Of a stretch of DNA of 64,000 nt, positions 60,174 through 64,000 are shown piece by piece. A program made the position numbers and the translations under genes. The notes below the pieces were generated by a model. The model saw nothing but the letters and a program-made list of their open reading frames with translations. It ran no database searches and had not been told where the DNA came from. This DNA is from Dyadobacter soli. GTDB taxonomy: Bacteria; Bacteroidota; Bacteroidia; Cytophagales; Spirosomataceae. Every line of letters starts with the position of its first letter. Position 1 is the stretch's first letter. The stretch spans positions 62,001 through 126,000 of the forward strand of contig NZ_FNAN01000006.1 in NCBI RefSeq assembly GCF_900101885.1. Direction: 5' to 3'.

Positions 60174-60325
60174 GTCATGTGTTGTCGAGAATAGTCAGAA
60201 GAAGTCAAGTATGGTGATTGATAGTCATTTAAAATGATAGTAAATCTCTATTTCGATGCCGCTCATGACTACAATGGCAATAAATGATTACCAATGACCA
60301 TTCCTGACTATATCTGACCATTAAC
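60174..60325. repeat. GTCA-periodic stem-loop element (copy 2)
   Basis: Left arm words (GTCATGTGTTGTCGAG, ATAGTCAGAAGAAGTCAAG) face right-arm complements (TGACCATTCCTGACTATATC, TGACCATTA) across a loop near 60230-60270. It shares words with the element at 58488 and runs into the pnuC stop region at 60308. Confidence 0.65.
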
Positions 60326-60916
60326 GTCGCGCCGCCATTGAACATACCCGATGATCGCAAGTATGAGAAAGACGCCGTACAGGATGGCTGTCAAATGCAG
60401 GTCTTTGTAAAAATACATGACCACATAGGCGGCGTCGGCGACGATCCAGATGATCCAGTTTTCGAGGTATTTGCGGGCCATCATCCATTGTCCGATCAAG
60501 CTGGCGATCGTCAGTGCGGAGTCGGCGTAGGTGAGGCTGGCGTCGGTAAATTTGCCGAGTAAAAAGCCCCAGGAAAGCGTTACCGCGATAAAAATCAATG
60601 TAAATAGCGGGTATAGCTTTGCGGGTGTGTGCGTTACGCGTACGCCGTCGTGGTTTTGTCCGCCGAATTTCCACATCCACCAGCCGTAAATGCTCGTCAG
60701 GAAGTAATAGCCCTGTAAACCCATATCGGCGTACAAGCGCACCTGCCAGAAAACCACTCCGTAAAGCACCGCATTGATAATCCCGAAAAACCAGCCGAGC
60801 ACATTCTGCCGGGTGTTGAGGTAAACGCAGATTGCGCCGGTGATGAAACCCAGGATTTCCAGTACTGTTGTGGGCAGCCCTGCCAGGGAAACGGGTTGGT
60901 TGAGCCAGTCGGTCAT
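60308..60916 (-). CDS. pnuC: Nicotinamide riboside / nicotinamide mononucleotide transporter
   Basis: The 202-residue membrane protein has about seven hydrophobic segments, with the family motif NTRQNVLGWFFGIINAVLYG and YYFLTSIYGWWMWKFGG. PnuC proteins carry ribosylated vitamins (nicotinamide riboside or thiamine in some cases) by facilitated diffusion. I looked for a thiamine riboswitch upstream and saw none, so the vitamin specificity is open. Confidence 0.93.
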   Translation of the reverse strand: MTDWLNQPVSLAGLPTTVLEILGFITGAICVYLNTRQNVLGWFFGIINAVLYGVVFWQVRLYADMGLQGYYFLTSIYGWWMWKFGGQNHDGVRVTHTPAKLYPLFTLIFIAVTLSWGFLLGKFTDASLTYADSALTIASLIGQWMMARKYLENWIIWIVADAAYVVMYFYKDLHLTAILYGVFLILAIIGYVQWRRDVNGQI

Positions 60917-61122
60917 GAGGGAGTTATGGTGTGAAAGGTAAAAATAAAATGATATTCCGGATTTTCGCGCTGGGGCATTTCAGGCTATTTTTGCAATTGG
61001 AACAACGTGGTAACAAAACTGGTACGACTGTTGTTATAAATTTCGGCCGGTCGGGAAATTCCCCGAAACGGCTTTTTGCGTTACATTTCACTGCGGCTGA
61101 GGCCGCGCAGCATTCGATATAA

Positions 61123-64000
61123 TTGGAAGTTAAAGACTTATTGACACTATACGGAGGTGATAGCTACCTGGACGTGCTGAGCACGCAGATCGCCTCGAAG
61201 GACGCGGAAGCGGCGCATGTGCAGATCAAGGGACTGGTAGGAAGCCTCGATGCCGTGGTTGCGGCCTCATTGCAGCATAAAAAGAAAGCGCCGGCAGTAT
61301 ACATTCTCAGCGACCGCGAAGAAGCCGCCTATTTCCAGAACGACCTGCAAAACCTGCTGGGCGGCACGGAGGTGCTTTTTTACCCCACATCCTACAAAAG
61401 GCCGTACCATTACGAAGAAGTGGATAATGCCAATGTGCTGATGCGCGGCGAGATTTTGAACAAACTCAGCGCGGGCCGCAGTACGCCGGTACAGATTGTG
61501 ACTTACCCGGAAGCATTGTTTGAAAAAGTAATCAACAAGCGCTCGCTAAAAGCCAATACATTTTCGGTTAAGGTAGGCGAAAAGCTCGATCCCGCATTCC
61601 TGACGGAGTTTTTAAACAGTTATGGCTTCGAAATCACAGATTTTGTATTCGAAGCCGGGCAGTTTTCGGTGCGTGGGGGTATTCTCGACGTATTTTCATT
61701 TGCCAACGAGCACCCGTTCCGGATCGAACTGTTTGGGGATGAGGTGGAAAGTATCCGCTCCTTCGACCCGGATACGCAGCTTTCAATCGAGAGTGCGAAA
61801 CAGATTAACATTGTCCCCGACATTCAGCAAAAGCTGTCACACGAAACACGGGAATCGTTCCTGAGCTTCTTCGCCGACGAGACCGCATTGTGGTTCAAAG
61901 ACGCCGAATTGACCTTGGAAGTCATTGAAAAATGCTTCGAAAGGGCTGAGAAGGCGCTGGAAGAAGTGACCGGCGGCGGCGTGCAGATCGTTTCGAATCC
62001 GAATGAGCTTTTCGAAACGCGGCGCGGGTTTTTGAACCAGGTGAAGAAGTTTAAAACAGTTGAATTTGGCAAGAAATCATATTTCAAAACCGAAATGAAG
62101 CTGCCTTACTCTTCGAAACCGCAGCCTTCATTCAATAAGGATTTCAAAAGGCTTCTGGATGATTTGACTGATAATCAGAACAAAGGTTATGTCAACATCA
62201 TCGTTGCCGAGCAGCCCAAGCAGCTCGATCGACTGGAACGGATTTTCGAAGATCTTGATCCATTTGTGAAGTTCCGGCCGATGCACATTTCGCTGCGGGA
62301 AGGTTTTGTGGATGATAATATGAAAGTGGCGTGCTACACCGATCACCAGATTTTTGCCCGTTTTCATAAATACCGGTTGAAAGAAAAGTTCAGTAAATCC
62401 AAGGCGATGACCTTGAAAGAGCTGAAATCCTTGCAGGTAGGCGACTTTGTGACGCACGTCGATTACGGCATCGGCCGTTTTGCCGGAATGGAGCGGAAAG
62501 ATGTGAATGGTAAAGAGCAAGAGGCGGTGCGACTGATTTACCGGGATAATGATTTGCTGTATGTGAGCGTGCACAACCTCCACAAAATTGCCAAGTATAC
62601 CGGCAAGGAAGGTACGCCGCCTGCGATGAGCAAGCTGGGTTCGGGTGAATGGGAGGCTAAAAAGTCGAAGGTTAAGAAGCAGCTGAAAGACATTGCCCAC
62701 GAGTTGATCGCGTTGTACGCCAAACGCCGCCAGGCGCCCGGTTTTCCGTTCTCGAAGGACAATTACCTGCAAGTGGAGCTGGAATCTTCTTTTATATATG
62801 AAGACACGCCCGACCAGGCCACGGCCACGGCCAATGTGAAGGACGATATGGAGAAAGGTCACCCGATGGACCGGCTGGTATGCGGGGATGTAGGTTTTGG
62901 TAAAACCGAAATCGCGATCCGCGCGGCATTCAAGGCGGTTTGTGACAGCAAGCAGGTGGCGGTGCTCGTGCCTACGACCATTCTGGCCATGCAGCATTTC
63001 AAGACATTCAGCGAACGTCTGGCCGATTTCCCGGCGCGGGTGGGTTATATCAACCGTTTCAAATCGGCAAAGGAGATTAAGGACACATTGAAACAGGCTG
63101 AGGAGGGTAAAATCGATATTCTGATCGGTACGCACCGCATTTTGAACAAGGATGTGAAATTCAAAGACCTGGGCTTGCTGGTCGTCGATGAGGAACAGAA
63201 GTTTGGGGTAAAAGCCAAAGACCGCTTAAAAGAAATGCGTGTGAATGTCGATGTACTCACGCTTACGGCAACGCCTATCCCACGTACATTACACTTCTCA
63301 CTCATGGGCGCGCGCGACCTTTCGGTAATCGCGACTCCACCGCCGAACAGGCAGCCGGTTACTACGGAAGTCCATACATTCAGCGAGGAATTCATCCGCG
63401 ATGCGATCAGCTTCGAAGTGCAGCGCGGCGGGCAGGTATTTTTTGTCCATAACCGCGTGAATGATATCGAATCCATTGCCAACATTATCCTTCGTCTCGT
63501 GCCCGATGTGCGGATAGGCGTGGCGCATGGGCAAATGGAGGGCGATAAGCTGGAAAAAGTGATGATGAACTTCATCGACGGCGAGTACGACATCCTGGTT
63601 TCGACCAATATCATCGAATCAGGGATCGACATTGCCAATGCGAATACCATTATTATCAACTCCGCGCATATGTTCGGGCTCTCGGACCTGCACCAGATGC
63701 GTGGCCGGGTGGGGCGCTCGAACCGGAAGGCATTCTGCTACCTGCTCACGCCGTCGGTATCGACGCTCGCGAGCGATTCTCGCAAACGTTTACAGACGTT
63801 GGAAGAGTTTTCGGACCTTGGCGACGGATTCAAAGTAGCCATGCGCGACCTCGACATTCGCGGCGCGGGTAACCTGCTGGGCGCCGAGCAGAGCGGTTTT
63901 GTGAATGACCTGGGCTATGAATTGTACCATAAAATGCTCGACGAGGCGGTTCAGGAGCTGAAAAGCAACGAGTTTAAGGACCTGTTCGAAGGCGTATTCA
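61123..64000 (+). CDS. mfd: Transcription-repair coupling factor Mfd, C-terminus cut by window edge
   Basis: The frame runs from TTG at 61123 to the window end (959 codons). A stop TAA directly precedes the TTG, so no upstream start is possible, and the next in-frame ATG lies about 106 codons later. N-terminal UvrB-like modules, the RNA-polymerase-interacting domain ([20 protein letters not shown]) and the superfamily 2 helicase part are present: Walker [17 protein letters not shown] near residue 590, DEEQ box VVDEEQKFG, and [20 protein letters not shown], then [17 protein letters not shown]. Mfd removes stalled RNA polymerase and recruits UvrA. The C-terminal D7 module is outside the window. 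Confidence 0.95.
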   Translation, partial: MEVKDLLTLYGGDSYLDVLSTQIASKDAEAAHVQIKGLVGSLDAVVAASLQHKKKAPAVYILSDREEAAYFQNDLQNLLGGTEVLFYPTSYKRPYHYEEVDNANVLMRGEILNKLSAGRSTPVQIVTYPEALFEKVINKRSLKANTFSVKVGEKLDPAFLTEFLNSYGFEITDFVFEAGQFSVRGGILDVFSFANEHPFRIELFGDEVESIRSFDPDTQLSIESAKQINIVPDIQQKLSHETRESFLSFFADETALWFKDAELTLEVIEKCFERAEKALEEVTGGGVQIVSNPNELFETRRGFLNQVKKFKTVEFGKKSYFKTEMKLPYSSKPQPSFNKDFKRLLDDLTDNQNKGYVNIIVAEQPKQLDRLERIFEDLDPFVKFRPMHISLREGFVDDNMKVACYTDHQIFARFHKYRLKEKFSKSKAMTLKELKSLQVGDFVTHVDYGIGRFAGMERKDVNGKEQEAVRLIYRDNDLLYVSVHNLHKIAKYTGKEGTPPAMSKLGSGEWEAKKSKVKKQLKDIAHELIALYAKRRQAPGFPFSKDNYLQVELESSFIYEDTPDQATATANVKDDMEKGHPMDRLVCGDVGFGKTEIAIRAAFKAVCDSKQVAVLVPTTILAMQHFKTFSERLADFPARVGYINRFKSAKEIKDTLKQAEEGKIDILIGTHRILNKDVKFKDLGLLVVDEEQKFGVKAKDRLKEMRVNVDVLTLTATPIPRTLHFSLMGARDLSVIATPPPNRQPVTTEVHTFSEEFIRDAISFEVQRGGQVFFVHNRVNDIESIANIILRLVPDVRIGVAHGQMEGDKLEKVMMNFIDGEYDILVSTNIIESGIDIANANTIIINSAHMFGLSDLHQMRGRVGRSNRKAFCYLLTPSVSTLASDSRKRLQTLEEFSDLGDGFKVAMRDLDIRGAGNLLGAEQSGFVNDLGYELYHKMLDEAVQELKSNEFKDLFEGVF

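Noticed and set aside
60931-61122. Plus-strand 63-residue ORF before mfd
   Set aside because: It has no family features and ends at the TAA next to the mfd TTG; it looks like leader sequence.

Overview
The window reads as chromosomal DNA of a Bacteroidota bacterium of the order Cytophagales, most like Dyadobacter (inference from gene content, not from a database search). Supporting signs are a SusC/SusD pair under an ECF sigma factor and a FecR-type anti-sigma, gldG, a eukaryotic-type NADP isocitrate dehydrogenase, a GT3 glycogen synthase, several matches to the Bacteroidota -7 promoter box TAnnTTTG, and the lack of strong Shine-Dalgarno sites. I see no rRNA, tRNA, CRISPR array, prophage or complete insertion sequence.

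Positions 1-40,400 are mostly housekeeping. In order they hold a beta-CASP metallo-beta-lactamase (cut by the window start), hpt, a TPR protein, an M20 dipeptidase, plsY, a 1560-residue exported protein of unknown function, prmA, a DUF4143 ATPase, glycogen synthase, a GHL10-type glycosidase followed by a solitary nuoD, asd, 5-formyl-THF cyclo-ligase, icd and a BamA-like outer-membrane protein. Next come an AT-richer three-gene accessory insert (OLD-like ATPase, TOPRIM protein, orphan antitoxin), rtcB, an aspartate aminotransferase, a flavin/2Fe-2S reductase, a BlaR1/BlaI-type pair with three perfect operator dyads, dnaN, gldG without gldF, a DUF1080 protein, two small overlapping ORFs, rnr, a PolB-type exonuclease, lipB, a RelE-type toxin-antitoxin pair and yraN.

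Positions 40,492-59,624 form one accessory carbohydrate locus. It begins with a Tat-exported TIM-barrel isomerase and a large PVC-type dehydrogenase/cytochrome c. ECF sigma, FecR, SusC and SusD follow, which together would sense and import a glycan or sugar conjugate. The last block is a planctomycete-type set: DUF1549/DUF1553 cytochrome, Tat-exported DUF1501 protein, L-rhamnose mutarotase, a DUF2231 membrane protein carrying a cytochrome and leucine-rich repeats, and a second Tat-exported isomerase. No classical glycoside hydrolase is present, so an oxidative periplasmic route for a deoxysugar-containing compound is the most interesting reading.

Positions 59,695-64,000 return to ordinary genes: an orphan barstar, pnuC, and mfd, which starts at TTG and is cut by the window end. 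Several spacers carry distinct repeat families: dyads with GGTGC..GCACC cores, polypurine/polypyrimidine arms, GTCA-periodic stem-loops, a 142-bp MITE-like element and an 8-bp tandem repeat.
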